From the NCBI GenBank assembly GCA_963735065.1, contig CAVTJL010000001.1:372001-436000 (forward strand): a stretch of DNA of 64,000 nt, given 5' to 3'. Shown in pieces: positions 1-8,206 of the stretch. Numbering within the stretch: the stretch's first letter is position 1; every line of letters begins with the position of its first letter. Source of the stretch: CAVTJL01 sp963735065 (GTDB lineage Bacteria > Pseudomonadota > Alphaproteobacteria > Geminicoccales > Geminicoccaceae). The notes below the pieces were generated by a model. That model worked only from the letters and a program-made list of their open reading frames with translations, searched no databases and was not told the origin of the DNA. The position numbers and the translations under genes are program-made.

Positions 1-233
1 CCGTCGATCTCGAGCCGGTAGTCCGTCCGGAAGTCGAAGCTCGAGTTCTTGTCGCTCGTGTACTGGCGATCGCCGATGGCGCCGCCGACCGCATCGAACC
101 GGGCATAACCGCCGATCGTCAGATCGAATGGAGATGCCGTCGTCACGGTGCCCGCAACAGCCGAGCCGGCACCAGCCATCATGCCGGCGCCGAGCAGAGC
201 GGTAGTGCCCAGTAGTGCCTTCTTCAATGCCAT
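1..233 (-). CDS. Outer-membrane porin, N-terminal part (runs off the window)
   Basis: Only the first 77 codons are present, because the gene continues beyond position 1. The protein opens with a classic signal peptide: a KK pair, then a hydrophobic ALLGTTALLGAG stretch ending near AVAG. It continues with a short beta-strand-like segment rich in alternating aromatic and polar residues (GGYARFDAVGG), which resembles the first strand of Gram-negative 16-strand porins of alphaproteobacteria. The start is the ATG at 233-231, preceded by a GGAG at a good distance. The role would be a general or substrate-selective diffusion channel in the outer membrane. The family assignment rests on the signal peptide and first strand only. 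A long inverted repeat lies upstream at 355-411 and may control it. Confidence 0.65.
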   Translation of the reverse strand, partial: MALKKALLGTTALLGAGMMAGAGSAVAGTVTTASPFDLTIGGYARFDAVGGAIGDRQYTSDKNSSFDFRTDYRLEID

Positions 234-354
234 CGCATTTATTCTCCTGCAGACCCCCGCGCCGAGGGTGATTGCCGCAGCCCCAAACACCGAGGCGAAG
301 CTCGCCAGACCCAAAAACCCGTCCCGGCTCTTCGCGTTATCCACGTGACGGTCC

Positions 355-411
355 GATAGCGCCGATTCCGAATACCGCCCAGATTAATGTTTCTTTGGAA
401 TCGGCGCGATC
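355..411. promoter_or_regulatory. Inverted repeat with 15-bp arms upstream of the porin gene
   Basis: Arms at 355-369 and 397-411 are inverted copies with one mismatch (14 of 15 pairs; the inner 11 bp, GCGCCGATTCC, are perfect). The 27-bp spacer is distinctly AT-rich for this genome. The element sits 122 bp upstream of the porin start, in the only non-coding stretch between porin and AspH (234-539). It could be an operator for a symmetric regulator or a pair of sites bracketing the porin promoter. I see no convincing -35/-10 pair. The rest of 234-539 shows nothing else I can name. Confidence 0.4.
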
Positions 412-539
412 ATTACTTGCGCGTCATAAAACTATAGCCATGTCGCCGCCGAAATAGGCAGCCCGTCGGGCGACGTGAGGACGAGTTCGCCCTTCCGGCC
501 CGCCATGGGCGAGCCGGGGCGCCTCGATCGAAAGGGCGA

Positions 540-1262
540 TCAGTTGAGGACGGGGGTCCGGGGCGCGTAGAGCGGCGCGGCCACGCTCAAGGGATTCCGC
601 ACCACGATGCCCGGATTGGCGTAGTAGTCGACGAAGAGGTTGACGCGCGGCCGCCTGCCCTTGTTGCGCACGGAATGGCGCAGGCGGTTGTTGAAGTCGT
701 AGGCGTGCCCCATCAGCATCGTGAAGCGGCGGCCACCGATCTTGTACTCGACCGAGGGGGTCGAGCTCAGCGAGACGTGGATGCGGTGTGCTTTCTCGGC
801 CATAGCATGGCCGTCGACATGGGGGGCGATGTGCCCGCCCGCCTGGAGCCGGACCAGGGCCAGCCGCGTGACCACCCCGCCCGGCCGCTTGAGGGGCGCT
901 ATCGCCTGCTCGACCACCGGCGCCAGCACATCCTTGAAGCGCTCGAAATCGGGCATGGTGAAGACCGGCCAGAGGTCGGTATCCTCGCGCCCCACCGGCA
1001 GGTAGCGCTCGGGATCGAGGCCCCGCTCCTTGGCCCAGACATAGACGAGATCCTCGAAGTGCTGGATCCCGGTGGTGCTGGCCGAGGCGTGCCACTCCGT
1101 CTTGAAGAGGATGTTGTCCGTGACCGCATGGGCGCTGGCGGCCAGCGCGTCGCGGCGGAACGTGTTGGCCGTCCAGTCGTCCTCGGTCAACGCGCCGACC
1201 ATCTCGATCAGCCGGCCGACGTCGACCGCGCCGAGATCACGAAGCGGGACGCCGATGTCCAT
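540..1262 (-). CDS. Aspartyl/asparaginyl beta-hydroxylase family protein
   Basis: A 240-residue protein whose C-terminal half is a double-stranded beta-helix Fe(II)/2-oxoglutarate oxygenase of the AspH type. Visible metal ligands are H148-x-D150 (in HIAPHVD) and the distal H196 (NNRLRHSVRN), with R206 placed to bind 2-oxoglutarate. The spacing and the N-R-x-R-H-S signature fit the Asp_Arg_Hydrox family, whose members hydroxylate Asp/Asn side chains or small molecules. The N-terminal 120 residues are helical and not diagnostic. The substrate cannot be told. It lies in the same direction as the JmjC-type oxygenase upstream at 2524-1337, 74 bp away, so two oxygenases may be co-transcribed. Confidence 0.82.
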   Translation of the reverse strand: MDIGVPLRDLGAVDVGRLIEMVGALTEDDWTANTFRRDALAASAHAVTDNILFKTEWHASASTTGIQHFEDLVYVWAKERGLDPERYLPVGREDTDLWPVFTMPDFERFKDVLAPVVEQAIAPLKRPGGVVTRLALVRLQAGGHIAPHVDGHAMAEKAHRIHVSLSSTPSVEYKIGGRRFTMLMGHAYDFNNRLRHSVRNKGRRPRVNLFVDYYANPGIVVRNPLSVAAPLYAPRTPVLN

Positions 1263-1336
1263 CGGGGAGGCCTCCAGGATGCCATGACCGACGGGAGACT
1301 AGCACCCGCCAGCGGCCCCCGAGAAGCGCCAGACGC

Positions 1337-2524
1337 TCAAGGGGCGGGCGTTATCACCTGCATGCGCTGCATGTCCGCCAGGAAGCGGTCGAGCTTGGCG
1401 GCGGGCTCGCTGGCGAAGGCGTTGCCGAGCTCGCCGCGCCCGAAGCTCTCCCGCGCCACGACCCAGGCCACGAGATCCCGGACCACCATCGGCACCTCGA
1501 CCGCCTCGCGGGAGCCCGTCTTGACGAGCCCGCAGCGCCCGCCCTGCTCGACGAGGCGCAGGTCCCGCCTGACCGCGAAGCGCTCCTCGGCGTTCTCGAT
1601 GATGCCGGGCAGGTCGTAGGTCTCGCGCGAATACTGGAAGTTGCCCATGAAGGCCGCGATCTGCGCGGTCGCCTCGGGCGTGCCAAGGATCTCCGCGACA
1701 CGCGAGCCCAGGGCACCCAGCCGCTCGCCCAGCGCAGCGGCGCCGCCGCTCGGCAGGTTCGCCCGCGCCAGCGGCTCCTGGATCATGCGCTCGAAGAGCC
1801 AGGTCATCACGTCGAGGCCGATCGGATAGGTGACCCCGAAGGCGATGTGGACACAAGGGCCGTCGTCGGCCAGGGCATAGTGGTACTGGCCGCGGGGCAG
1901 ATAGAGCAGATCGCCCGGCTTGAGCCGGACCTCCTTCCAGAGGTCGCCCTTGGCCTTGTCGTGATGCTCCTGGGGCTGGCTCTTGAAGGCGGGATGGGCG
2001 ATCGGGCTCTCGGCCCGGCCCTCGAACACCATCCAGGTCTTCTCGCCCATGCAGTGGACGGCGAAGACGTCGTGCGTGTCGTAGTGGACGCGAAAGCCCT
2101 GCTTGCGCTTCGAGGAGAGATAGAGGTTGGCCTGCACCTTGCCGTGCAGGGCCTCCTCCAGCGCGCGCGAGAAGGTCGAGAGCTCGGGGGTCAGCTGGTC
2201 GATGTCGTTGGCCACCAGCGTGGCGCCCCGCTTGAGCAGGGCCTGCACGCGGGCGGGGTCGGGGCGGAGGACCTGCCCGCCGTCGCGCCCGACCGCTGCA
2301 GCGGCATAGGCCCCTGGCGGAATGGGCTCCTTGTCCAGCACCATCGGCAGGGACTGGGCCGACCAGATGCTCGTCATGCCGAGCAGGTGGTTGAGAACCG
2401 GCCAGCTCATGACCGCGGCGAACTTCTCGGGCGTGCCCTCGAGATGAAGCGGGTGCTGGCCGAGATGCTCGGCCAGGAAACGCTCGGCGCCGAGCGGCGC
2501 CACGATGTCCTCGAACGTCGTCAT
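1337..2524 (-). CDS. JmjC/cupin-4 family Fe(II)-2OG oxygenase (ribosomal-oxygenase-like)
   Basis: The 395-residue length and architecture match cupin-4 (JmjC) proteins such as bacterial ribosomal oxygenases. The N-terminal segment (FLAEHLGQHPLHLEG) is the usual entry to the fold. The metal site is H147-x-D149 (HYDTHDVF) with the distal H215 after the PGDLLYLPRG strand. A winged-helix-like C-terminal region follows. Known relatives hydroxylate residues in ribosomal proteins, and that substrate is an inference here. The start is the ATG at 2524. The gene diverges from yggS, only 56 bp away, so their promoters share this short gap. Confidence 0.85.
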   Translation of the reverse strand: MTTFEDIVAPLGAERFLAEHLGQHPLHLEGTPEKFAAVMSWPVLNHLLGMTSIWSAQSLPMVLDKEPIPPGAYAAAAVGRDGGQVLRPDPARVQALLKRGATLVANDIDQLTPELSTFSRALEEALHGKVQANLYLSSKRKQGFRVHYDTHDVFAVHCMGEKTWMVFEGRAESPIAHPAFKSQPQEHHDKAKGDLWKEVRLKPGDLLYLPRGQYHYALADDGPCVHIAFGVTYPIGLDVMTWLFERMIQEPLARANLPSGGAAALGERLGALGSRVAEILGTPEATAQIAAFMGNFQYSRETYDLPGIIENAEERFAVRRDLRLVEQGGRCGLVKTGSREAVEVPMVVRDLVAWVVARESFGRGELGNAFASEPAAKLDRFLADMQRMQVITPAP

Positions 2525-2580
2525 GGCTTGACTCCTGGCCGAGCGTCCTCACCCTCTCGGGCGTCGCCAGGGGAGCATAC

Positions 2581-3291
2581 ATGGCCGCAACCGAGGGACA
2601 AGGCGAGGCGCCGGTCGATGTCGCCGCCAATCTCGCCGAGGTACGGCGACGGATCGCCGCGGCGGCGACGGCCGCCGAGCGCGACCCCGCCGAGGTCACG
2701 CTGATCGCCGTCTCGAAGACCCAGCCGATCGAGCGCATCGAGGCGGCGCTCGCCGCCGGGCATCGCGTGTTCGGCGAGAACTACGTCCAGGAGGCGGCCG
2801 GCCGCTGGCCGGCGCTGCGCGAGCGCTTTCCCGGCGTCGAGCTGCACATGATCGGCGCGCTGCAGTCCAACAAGGCGGCCGAGGCGGTGGCGCTCTTCGA
2901 CGTCATCCAGACGGTGGACAGGCCGAGGCTGGCAGCCGCGCTCGCCAAGGAGATGGCGCGGCAGGGCCGCCACCCGCGTCTGCTCGTCGAGGTCAACAGC
3001 GGCGAGGAGCCGCAAAAAGCCGGCATCGTGCCGGCCGAGCTCGAGGGCTTCCTCCGGCACTGCCGGGACGAGCTGGGCCTCGAGATCGCCGGCCTGATGG
3101 CGATCCCGCCGGCCGACGAGGACGTGGCCCTGCACGCGGCCCTGCTGGCCAAGCTCGCCGCCCGGCATGGCCTGGGCGTGCTGAGCATCGGGATGAGCGC
3201 CGACTACGAGGCCGCCATCGGCTTCGGCGCCACCCATGTCCGGGTCGGCACGGCGATCTTCGGCGCCCGCCCCCCGCGCGCCGCCGCCTGA
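2581..3291 (+). CDS. yggS: YggS/PROSC family pyridoxal-phosphate homeostasis protein
   Basis: A 236-residue single-domain PLP-binding TIM-barrel protein resembling the N-terminal half of alanine racemase. The PLP lysine is K46 in AVSKTQP. Other family hallmarks are FGENYVQEA, HMIGALQSNKA, GLMAIPP and the C-terminal phosphate-binding SIGMSADYEAAI and RVGTAIFG blocks. Members have no known catalysis and buffer free PLP in the cytosol. An AGGGGAG sequence lies just upstream of the ATG. In many proteobacteria the gene sits beside proC or yggT, which is not the case here. Confidence 0.95.
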   Translation: MAATEGQGEAPVDVAANLAEVRRRIAAAATAAERDPAEVTLIAVSKTQPIERIEAALAAGHRVFGENYVQEAAGRWPALRERFPGVELHMIGALQSNKAAEAVALFDVIQTVDRPRLAAALAKEMARQGRHPRLLVEVNSGEEPQKAGIVPAELEGFLRHCRDELGLEIAGLMAIPPADEDVALHAALLAKLAARHGLGVLSIGMSADYEAAIGFGATHVRVGTAIFGARPPRAAA

Positions 3292-3313
3292 GGCACGAGG
3301 CGCCCTCGCCCGC

Positions 3314-3562
3314 TCACCGCCGCAGGACGCGATAGGCGATCAGCAGGACGATGGATCCCAGCACGGCCACGACGAAGCTGCGGATGTCGAAGCCGCTGAC
3401 GCTGCCGAGCCCGATCGCGTTGCCGATGAAGCCGCCGACGACGGCACCCACGATGCCCAGAAGGATCGTGACGATGAACCCGCCCGGGTCGCGGCCCGGC
3501 ATCAAGAGCTTGGCGATGGCGCCGGCGATCAGGCCGAAGACGATCCAGGCGAGAATGCCCAT
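3314..3562 (-). CDS. GlsB/YeaQ/YmgE family membrane protein
   Basis: An 82-residue, very hydrophobic protein with three predicted membrane helices. It shows the family pattern of glycine-rich helices (ILAWIVFGLIAGAIAKLL, then GIVGAVVGGFIGNAIG) and a PGRDPGGF loop between helices one and two. The final helix ends in a basic RVLRR tail. GlsB/transglycosylase-associated proteins are induced by general stress, but their mechanism is unknown. The gene is convergent with yggS, with 22 bp between the stop codons. Confidence 0.9.
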   Translation of the reverse strand: MGILAWIVFGLIAGAIAKLLMPGRDPGGFIVTILLGIVGAVVGGFIGNAIGLGSVSGFDIRSFVVAVLGSIVLLIAYRVLRR

Positions 3563-3656
3563 GCGTTTCCCCCTTCAATCTCGTTCAGGTCGCTCGGGGC
3601 ACTAACGTCCGGTCGCGTCACGGGTGCCCGTGACGCCGCATTTCTCGTCCCGGGCC

Positions 3657-4430
3657 TCAGGCGGCATCCTTGCGCCGACGGATCTCGCCGAACACCTCGG
3701 CGTCGCTGGAGTCCTCCATGCCGAGGCGCCGCCGGATGTCCGCATTGCCGGCGCGAAGGAAGGGATTGGTCGCCTTCTCGCGGCCGATGGTCGTGGGGAT
3801 CGTCGGCTCGTTGCGGCCGCGCGCGGACTGGATCTGCGCCACCCGCTGGCTCAGCGCCAGATTGTCCGGATCGACGGTGCGGGCGAAGCGGGCGTTGGAG
3901 AGGGTGTACTCGTGCCCGCAATAGACCTTCGTGTCGTCGGGCAGGACCATGAGCTTCGAGAGGGACGACCACATGGTGGGCGCATCGCCCTCGAGCAGGC
4001 GGCCGCAGCCGACCGCGAAGAGGGTGTCGCCGCAGAAGAGGGCGCGGGCTTCCTCGAACCAGTAGCTGATGTGGCCACGCGTGTGGCCCGGCGTGTCGAA
4101 AACCTTGGCCACCGCCTTGCCCAGCTCGAACGTGTCGCCCTCGCCGACCTCGACGTCGATGCCGGGAATGCGGTCACGGTCGGCGCGCGGCCCGACGATC
4201 CTGCAGCCGAAGCGCTCCTTGAGCTCGAGATTGCCGCCCACATGGTCGCTGTGATGGTGGGTGGTGATGATCCAGTCGAGCCCGCGACCGCTGGCCTTGA
4301 GGCTTGCCAGGACCGGTCCCGCCTCGGCCGGATCGACCACGCCGCTCGTGCCGCTCTCCGGCTCGAAGACCATGAAGATGTAGTTGTCGCTCAGCGCCGG
4401 AACGACCTCGATCTCGAGCTTGCCCGCCAT
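3657..4430 (-). CDS. gloB: Hydroxyacylglutathione hydrolase (glyoxalase II)
   Basis: A 257-residue metallo-beta-lactamase-fold hydrolase that releases D-lactate and glutathione from S-lactoylglutathione. The first metal motif is THHHSDHVG (ligands H58, H60, D62, H63). It is followed by the GHTRGH histidine motif, the FCGDTLF aspartate and the CGHEYT histidine, all in canonical order. The C-terminal substrate-binding region includes the RGRNEPTIPTT motif with the Arg and Lys contacts for glutathione. I chose the ATG at 4430 over a TTG six codons upstream because it gives the usual glyoxalase II length. It diverges from the methyltransferase at 4532, a pairing seen in other alphaproteobacteria. 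Confidence 0.95.
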   Translation of the reverse strand: MAGKLEIEVVPALSDNYIFMVFEPESGTSGVVDPAEAGPVLASLKASGRGLDWIITTHHHSDHVGGNLELKERFGCRIVGPRADRDRIPGIDVEVGEGDTFELGKAVAKVFDTPGHTRGHISYWFEEARALFCGDTLFAVGCGRLLEGDAPTMWSSLSKLMVLPDDTKVYCGHEYTLSNARFARTVDPDNLALSQRVAQIQSARGRNEPTIPTTIGREKATNPFLRAGNADIRRRLGMEDSSDAEVFGEIRRRKDAA

Positions 4431-4531
4431 GTCCCCACCCCCACTCAAAGCGCCTGTTGATGCAGATAGCGCCCAAATGGGTTATCTTGAAGGCAGGTCA
4501 TGCGCTTTTCTGACGGGAGCCGGCGTGCAGG

Positions 4532-5317
4532 ATGCGCCCTGACATCGACGATCTCGCGGCGTTCTACGCGACCCGGCAGGGGCAGCTGGCGCGGCGCCTC
4601 TTCAATAACCAGATCCGTGCCCTCTGGCCCGATGTGGCGGGCCAGAGCGTGCTCGGCGTGGGCTATCCGGCACCGTTCCTGGCCGCGCTCGATCGCGCCG
4701 AGCGGACGATCGGCCTGATGCCGGCGACCCAGGGGGCGGCCCGCTGGGCGCCGGAAGGGCGCAACCGCGTCGTCCTGGCGCGCGAGGACGAGCTGCCGCT
4801 GCCCGACGGCAGCTTCGACCGCGTGCTGCTGGTGCACGCGCTCGAGTGCGCGCAGCATCTCAGCCGTCTGCTGCGCGAGGTCTGGCGGGTCTGCGCCGAC
4901 GGCGGCCGCATCCTGGCCGTCGTCCCGAACCGCCGCGGCCTTTGGTGCTGGAGCGACCGCACGCCCTTCGGCTACGGCCAGCCCTACAGCTTCACCCAGC
5001 TGCAGAACATGCTGGAGCGCCATCTCTTCGCCCCGGTGCAGCAGGGCCGAGCGCTCTATCTGCCGCCCACGACCTCGACCCTGCTCCTGCGGGCGGCAAT
5101 CCCCGCCGAGCGGATCGGCCTGCGCCTGATGCCGCAGGTCGCTGGGGTCATCATGATCGAGGCCGAGAAGCGCATCTATGTCGGCCGGCCGGAGCCGGCG
5201 AGGCGGCGCGCGCCGAGACGGCGCTACGTGTCCGTGCCGCAGGGCGCCATGGCGCGCCGTACGCCCGGTCGGGAGCTCGTCCTGACACGCCACTCCCGTC
5301 TCGACGAAGCGTCCTGA
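4532..5317 (+). CDS. Class I SAM-dependent methyltransferase
   Basis: A 261-residue protein with a Rossmann-type methyltransferase core. A VLGVGYPAPFL segment stands where motif I (GxGxG) normally sits. It is followed by the acidic ELPLPDGSFDRVLLVHALE block (motifs II-III of ubiE-like enzymes) and VCADGGRILAVVPN (post-motif). Motif I is degenerate, with only part of the glycine-rich loop retained. The C-terminal 50 residues are strongly basic (RRRAPRRR). Homologues are regularly adjacent to glyoxalase II in alphaproteobacteria. The substrate is unknown. GGGAGC precedes the ATG. Confidence 0.75.
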   Translation: MRPDIDDLAAFYATRQGQLARRLFNNQIRALWPDVAGQSVLGVGYPAPFLAALDRAERTIGLMPATQGAARWAPEGRNRVVLAREDELPLPDGSFDRVLLVHALECAQHLSRLLREVWRVCADGGRILAVVPNRRGLWCWSDRTPFGYGQPYSFTQLQNMLERHLFAPVQQGRALYLPPTTSTLLLRAAIPAERIGLRLMPQVAGVIMIEAEKRIYVGRPEPARRRAPRRRYVSVPQGAMARRTPGRELVLTRHSRLDEAS

Positions 5318-5432
5318 CCAGCAGGCCGCACGAGGCACGGGGCCGGGCGCCGTGGCCGCCTGTCGCGGTCGCACGCCGTCCGGCCGGGGAGCGGGCCGCG
5401 GGGGCGCGGCCATCACGAGGAGGATCGGATTG

Positions 5433-6371
5433 ATGCCGAGGCTGGACGAAGGCGCGCGTGGCGTCTTCATCATCGCCGCCACGCCGTTCGACGAGCGGGG
5501 TGCTCTCGACCTCGAGAGCACGGACCGGCTCGTCGACTTCTACCTCGAGCGCGGCGTGCACGGGATGACGGTGCTGGGCATGATGGGCGAGGCCCCGAAG
5601 CTCACCCAGGACGAGGCGGTGACCTTCGCGCGGCGCGTGCTGGGCCGCGTCGACGGGCGGGTGCCGGTGGTGGTGGGCGTGTCGAGCCCGGGCTTTGCGA
5701 CCATGCAGGCGCTGGGCCGGGCCGTGATGGATGCCGGTGCCGCGGGCCTGATGGTGGCGCCGCCCGGAACGCTCAAAGGCGACGAGGCCGTTCTCGGCTA
5801 TGCGCGCGAGGTGAGCCGCACGCTGCGCGACGCTCCATGGGTGCTCCAGGACTTCCCCTTGTCGGGCAGCCCGCCGATGAGCCCGGCGCTGATCCGCCGG
5901 ATCGCCGACGCCTGCCCCTCCTGCGTGATGCTGAAGCACGAGGACTGGCCCGGGCTCGACAAGATCACGGCGCTGCGCGCGATGGAGGCGGAAGAGGGCC
6001 GGCGGCTCAGCATCCTCGTGGGCAATGGCGGCCTCTTCCTGCCCTTCGAGCTCGAGCGCGGGGCCGATGGGGCCATGACCGGCTTTGCCTTCCCCGAGAT
6101 GCTGGTCGGCGTCTGCGCGCTCACCGCGGCGGGGCGGCGCGAGGAGGCCATGGACCTCTTCGATGCCTATCTGCCGCTCGTCCGCTACGAGCAGCAGCCG
6201 GGCATGGGGCTCGTGGTGCGCAAGCACGTGCTGCAGCAACGGGGCGCCATCGCCTCGGCGACGCTCCGAGCACCAGCACCCGGGCTGAGCGCCGAGACAC
6301 GGGCGGAGATCGGCCGGCTGCTCGCCCGCCTCGAGCGGCTGCGGGCAAGCCATTGCCTGCCCTCGGCATGA
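5433..6371 (+). CDS. DapA-like (dihydrodipicolinate synthase/NAL family) aldolase, divergent active site
   Basis: A 312-residue TIM-barrel protein of the DapA/N-acetylneuraminate lyase family. The Schiff-base lysine is K168 in MLKHED. Two other catalytic signatures are altered. The GTTGE loop is GMMGE (residues 49-53). The YN pair that carries the catalytic tyrosine is QD (WVLQDFP, residues 136-142). The reaction is therefore unlikely to be that of true DapA and more likely a retro-aldol or dehydratase step on another 2-keto acid. The start at 5433 is supported by GAGGAGGA just upstream. The gene is followed 88 bp later by ureidoglycolate lyase on the same strand. Confidence 0.8.
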   Translation: MPRLDEGARGVFIIAATPFDERGALDLESTDRLVDFYLERGVHGMTVLGMMGEAPKLTQDEAVTFARRVLGRVDGRVPVVVGVSSPGFATMQALGRAVMDAGAAGLMVAPPGTLKGDEAVLGYAREVSRTLRDAPWVLQDFPLSGSPPMSPALIRRIADACPSCVMLKHEDWPGLDKITALRAMEAEEGRRLSILVGNGGLFLPFELERGADGAMTGFAFPEMLVGVCALTAAGRREEAMDLFDAYLPLVRYEQQPGMGLVVRKHVLQQRGAIASATLRAPAPGLSAETRAEIGRLLARLERLRASHCLPSA

Positions 6372-6459
6372 GCTCTTACGAGCCGCCCGACGGCGATGCG
6401 CCCTTCGCGCGCCAGCGCGAGCAATCTGGACATAGGATGGGATGGAGGTGGGAAGCCCG

Positions 6460-6927
6460 ATGAAACTGGTGGCCCAGGCGATATCGGAGAGCCTGTTCGA
6501 GCCTTATGGCCGTCTCGTCGAGCGGCCGCGCGGGCCCGAGCGGCCGTCTCTCGACGCGCTGATCGAGCAGCGTGACGAGGAAGCGCGGCTGAAGGTGCTC
6601 CTCACCATGCGCGAGCCGCTGAGCCTGCCGCTCGAGGCGCCCCGTATGGAGCGGCACCGCCGCTCCGTGCAGCTCTTCGTGCCCATCGCGGCGTCGAGCT
6701 ACCTGGCCGTCGTCGCGACAGGCGCGGACGCGCCCGATCCGGCGACGCTTTGCGCCTTCATCGTTCCGGGCGACCTCGGCATCGCCTATGCGATCGACAC
6801 CTGGCATCTGCCGATGGCGACCCTGGACGACCCCGGCACCTTCGTCGTGCTCATGGCGATGACCGGCGATCCGGCGCGCGACGAGGAGTGGTACGACCTG
6901 CCGGACCCGCTCGTCGTCGCCGCCTGA
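6460..6927 (+). CDS. Ureidoglycolate lyase family protein
   Basis: A 155-residue cupin-like protein matching the ureidoglycolate lyase family. That enzyme splits ureidoglycolate into glyoxylate and urea at the end of purine/allantoin breakdown. Family features are the early FEPYGRLVE, the central RRSVQLFVPI strand, the CAFIVPGDLGIAY strand and the DTWHLPM histidine motif. The typical GRGVWH is replaced by AIDTWH. The start at 6460 follows GGAGGTGG at good spacing and is preferred over an in-frame ATG at 6442. No other allantoin genes are in the window, so the physiological role is uncertain. Confidence 0.78.
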   Translation: MKLVAQAISESLFEPYGRLVERPRGPERPSLDALIEQRDEEARLKVLLTMREPLSLPLEAPRMERHRRSVQLFVPIAASSYLAVVATGADAPDPATLCAFIVPGDLGIAYAIDTWHLPMATLDDPGTFVVLMAMTGDPARDEEWYDLPDPLVVAA

Positions 6928-7005
6928 CCCGCAGCCAAAGGGCACCTCATCCGTTGATCCTCGTCAACGCGGTGTCGCACCCGCGAATCTAGATGCTTGG
7001 ATCTC

Positions 7006-7052
7006 GGATCGACTCTGCCGGGCTCGGCTGGCCGGCGAGCCCGGGTCGATCC
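7006..7052 (+). terminator. Two-tier hairpin downstream of ureidoglycolate lyase
   Basis: The outer arms GGATCGAC and GTCGATCC (7006-7013, 7045-7052) enclose the inner arms CCGGGCTCG and CGAGCCCGG (7018-7026, 7036-7044). The four-nucleotide left bulge is TCTG. The stem is very stable, but no T tract follows, so it may be a Rho-dependent or processing structure rather than a simple intrinsic terminator. It lies between the lyase stop and the DUF3775 gene. Confidence 0.4.
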
Positions 7053-7105
7053 GCCTTGCCATGGCCGTCGCTCGCGCGACCGCAGGCAACGCGAAGGAGA
7101 ATGGC

Positions 7106-7498
7106 ATGCCGGAGCTGCAGATCGCCCTGGACAAGGTCTGCTTCCTGATCGTCGAGGCACGGGAGTTCGACGTCCAGGAGGCCGTCGTCGACGAGGACGA
7201 CGATTCGAGCCCCATCGACGACGGCTTCCGCAGCGTCCTCGAGGCCCACGGCGACGATTCGACGTTCCAGGAGCTGAAAAGCGTCATCGACGACCTCAAC
7301 GACGACGAGCAGGCCGATCTCGTGGCCCTGACCTGGCTCGGGCGGGGCGACTTCTCGATCGACGAGTGGGACGAGGCCCGGCGCACGGCGCGTGGCCGCA
7401 GGACCGGTCCCACCTCGCTCTACCTTCTCGGCATCCCGGTGCTGTCCGACTATCTCGAGGAAGGCCTGGCTGCGTTCGGGCTTTCCTGCTCGGGCTGA
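7106..7498 (+). CDS. DUF3775 family protein
   Basis: A 130-residue acidic, probably cytosolic protein. It matches DUF3775, small proteins of alphaproteobacteria with no assigned function. Recognisable parts are the N-terminal KVCFLIVEAREFDVQE segment, a run of aspartates (DEDDDSS), the DDLNDDEQADLVALTWLGRGDF core and a PLYLLGIP-like C-terminal helix. The start at 7106 was chosen because AAGGAGA sits six bases upstream. It stands alone between two hairpin-separated units. Confidence 0.75.
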   Translation: MPELQIALDKVCFLIVEAREFDVQEAVVDEDDDSSPIDDGFRSVLEAHGDDSTFQELKSVIDDLNDDEQADLVALTWLGRGDFSIDEWDEARRTARGRRTGPTSLYLLGIPVLSDYLEEGLAAFGLSCSG

Positions 7499-7570
7499 GG
7501 AGCGGCCGCGCTGCCGAGCGCCCCTTGCCGAAGGACGGACCGCCCGCGCCGGAGTTTCTGGGAGACCACC

Positions 7571-8095
7571 ATGGATGAGGACAGGAGCGTTCGTACCCTG
7601 CGGCTCGACGACGATGGCCGGATTCCGAACAGCCCTCTCCCGCTGCTGCTCTATGCGGGCGCGATCGCCAGCGAGACGGATGACCTCGCCGGCGCGCTCG
7701 AGCAGCGCTTCGCCGACAACGGGTGGCGCGGCAGCTGGCGCAACGGGATTTTTCCGTTTCATCACTATCACAGCACCAGCCACGAGGTGCTGGGCATCGC
7801 ACGCGGCAGCGCCCGCGTGCGCTTCGGCGGGGAGAAGGGCCCGGTCGTGGAGGTCACGGCCGGCGACGTCGTCGTGATCCCTGCCGGCGTGGGCCACAAG
7901 AATGAAGGCAGCTCGCCCGACCTTCTCGTCGTCGGCGCCTATCCCGAGGGTCGCGACTACGATCTCTGCCGGGGCGAGCCCGGCGAGCGGCCGCGTGTGC
8001 TCGAGAGCATCGCGGCCGTGCCGCTGCCGGCGAGCGATCCCCTCTACGGGTCCCGGGGGCCTCTCCTCGAGCAATGGGCCAGTGCCGAGCGTTGA
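7571..8095 (+). CDS. Cupin domain protein (YjlB-like)
   Basis: A 174-residue single cupin. The metal-binding histidines lie in FPFHHYHSTSHEVLG (first cupin motif, with the H-x-H and Glu pattern) and in VVIPAGVGHKN (second motif). The surrounding sequence, with an N-terminal RIPNSPLPLLLY strand and a C-terminal GSRGPLL segment, matches the YjlB-type cupins found singly in many soil bacteria. Function is unknown, with isomerase or dioxygenase activity possible. GGGAGACC precedes the ATG. Confidence 0.8.
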   Translation: MDEDRSVRTLRLDDDGRIPNSPLPLLLYAGAIASETDDLAGALEQRFADNGWRGSWRNGIFPFHHYHSTSHEVLGIARGSARVRFGGEKGPVVEVTAGDVVVIPAGVGHKNEGSSPDLLVVGAYPEGRDYDLCRGEPGERPRVLESIAAVPLPASDPLYGSRGPLLEQWASAER

Positions 8096-8147
8096 GCCAC
8101 CCGACAGACGAAACACGCGAGCTCCGGGCAGCGCGATCAATTCCAGG

Positions 8148-8176
8148 TTGACATATCAGGTTTCCCTGGCGATTGT
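8148..8176 (+). promoter_or_regulatory. Possible sigma-70 promoter for the orphan binding protein
   Basis: A perfect TTGACA at 8148-8153 is followed after 17 bp by a weak -10 (GATTGT, 8171-8176). It lies 30 bp before the start of the gene at 8207, in the 111-bp gap after the cupin gene. Confidence 0.35.
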
Positions 8177-8206
8177 CGGTTGGGTAGGTCGCCAAGGAAA
8201 TCAGCG

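Noticed and set aside
6368..6463. A 31-codon ORF after the DapA-like gene, starting with an ATGA overlap
   Set aside because: It has no ribosome site, no conserved motif and would sit in the 5' leader of ureidoglycolate lyase.
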